Assembly (NCBI GenBank): GCA_034437555.1
Contig: DAOTTQ010000083.1
Coordinates: 1-14,445, forward strand
Origin: JANWYT01 sp034437555
GTDB lineage: Bacteria; Chloroflexota; Anaerolineae; Aggregatilineales; Phototrophicaceae
Direction of reading: 5' to 3'
DNA: 14,445 nucleotides
Below the pieces are notes generated by a model. The model searched no databases. It had not been told where the DNA came from and worked only from the letters and a program-made list of their open reading frames with translations. A program made the translations under genes and the position numbers. Below are positions 14,258 to 14,445 of this stretch, in pieces (positions within the stretch are counted from its first letter, which is position 1; each line of letters starts with the position of its first letter).

Positions 14258-14445
14258 ATGCTCTCTACCCCTGTTGTTTTTCTCATTTATCGTCGCCCAC
14301 AAAACACCCAGCGCGTGTTTGATGAGATTAAAAAGGCACGCCCCAAAAAACTCTTTGTGGTGGCGGATGGCGCAAAAAACGAAGAAGAACGCCCCCTTTG
14401 CGAAGCCACACGCGCCATTATCCAGCAAGTAGACTGGGACTGTGA
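14258..14445 (+). CDS. Glycosyltransferase (GT-A/HlpA-like), N-terminal part, cut by the window end
   Basis: The ATG at 14258 is preceded by AAGGA about 10 nt upstream and lies 13 bp after the stop of the exostosin-like gene. The 62 visible codons read MLSTPVVFLIYRRPQNTQRV, FDEIKKARPKKLFVVADGAK, then NEEERPLCEATRAIIQQVDW and DC. The pattern of first strand plus 'RP-x-x-T-x-x-VF-x-x-I', then 'KP-K-x-LFV-x-ADG', is the N-terminus of a well-known group of bacterial glycosyltransferases often labelled GT2-like or hemolytic-protein HlpA-like, where the ADG strand begins the nucleotide-sugar fold. The DxD metal site would lie beyond the window. With the preceding genes it makes a flippase, methyltransferase and two-transferase glycan cluster. 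Confidence 0.75.
   Translation, partial: MLSTPVVFLIYRRPQNTQRVFDEIKKARPKKLFVVADGAKNEEERPLCEATRAIIQQVDWDC

Overview
The window is ordinary bacterial chromosome with tightly packed genes, short ribosome-binding-site-led intergenic gaps and moderate GC content. No phage, plasmid or insertion-sequence genes are visible, and I see no tRNA, rRNA or CRISPR. The mix points to Chloroflexota (Anaerolineae-like) as a tentative inference: a large secreted WD40-repeat protein, an NYN/LOTUS-type protein tail, a tandem-CDGSH protein, a YvlD-type membrane protein and GC-rich intergenic hairpin repeats. A cyanobacterium or another large-genome environmental bacterium cannot be excluded.

Left part (1-2805). 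The window opens inside a gene whose visible part is a Pro/Lys/Val-rich tandem-repeat linker (about 45-bp units) followed by a C-terminal OST-HTH/LOTUS RNA-binding-like domain; the missing N-terminus is probably an NYN ribonuclease domain. Convergent to it is a saccharopine-dehydrogenase-like NAD(P)-dependent oxidoreductase. That gene is divergent from a small four-helix membrane protein of the YvlD / 'phage holin superfamily IV' type. The 80 bp between these two genes form a near-symmetric module with two face-to-face extended -10 elements and mirrored leaders. A GC-rich hairpin then separates the membrane gene from a convergent gene for a protein combining a ferredoxin-like domain with two CDGSH iron-sulfur domains.

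Middle part (2806-9490). A 1429-residue exported protein dominates. It has a signal peptide, 14 regularly spaced WD40-type blades (enough for two seven-bladed propellers), a Pro-rich linker, a hydrophobic glycine-rich segment and an Ig-like C-terminal region, and it ends at a strong intrinsic terminator. Next come a roughly 10-helix, histidine-rich membrane protein of unknown function with dyads in its upstream region, a convergent intergenic region holding hairpins and a very strong G-quadruplex motif, and a GNAT acetyltransferase on the minus strand.

Right part (9491-14445). Six plus-strand genes with gaps of -4 to +24 bp look like one transcription unit: an EcsC-like protein, a HAD phosphatase translationally coupled to it, a Wzx-type polysaccharide flippase, an FkbM-type methyltransferase, an exostosin-like glycosyltransferase and the start of another glycosyltransferase. 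The last four form the leading edge of a surface-glycan synthesis and export cluster that continues beyond the window. Its distal genes are more A+T-rich than the rest, as is common for exchanged glycan loci.

I did not find a clear new defence or mobile system. The most unusual items are the symmetric bidirectional promoter region, the 14-blade secreted WD40 protein, the repeat-linked LOTUS protein, the G-quadruplex and the unrecognised His-rich membrane protein.
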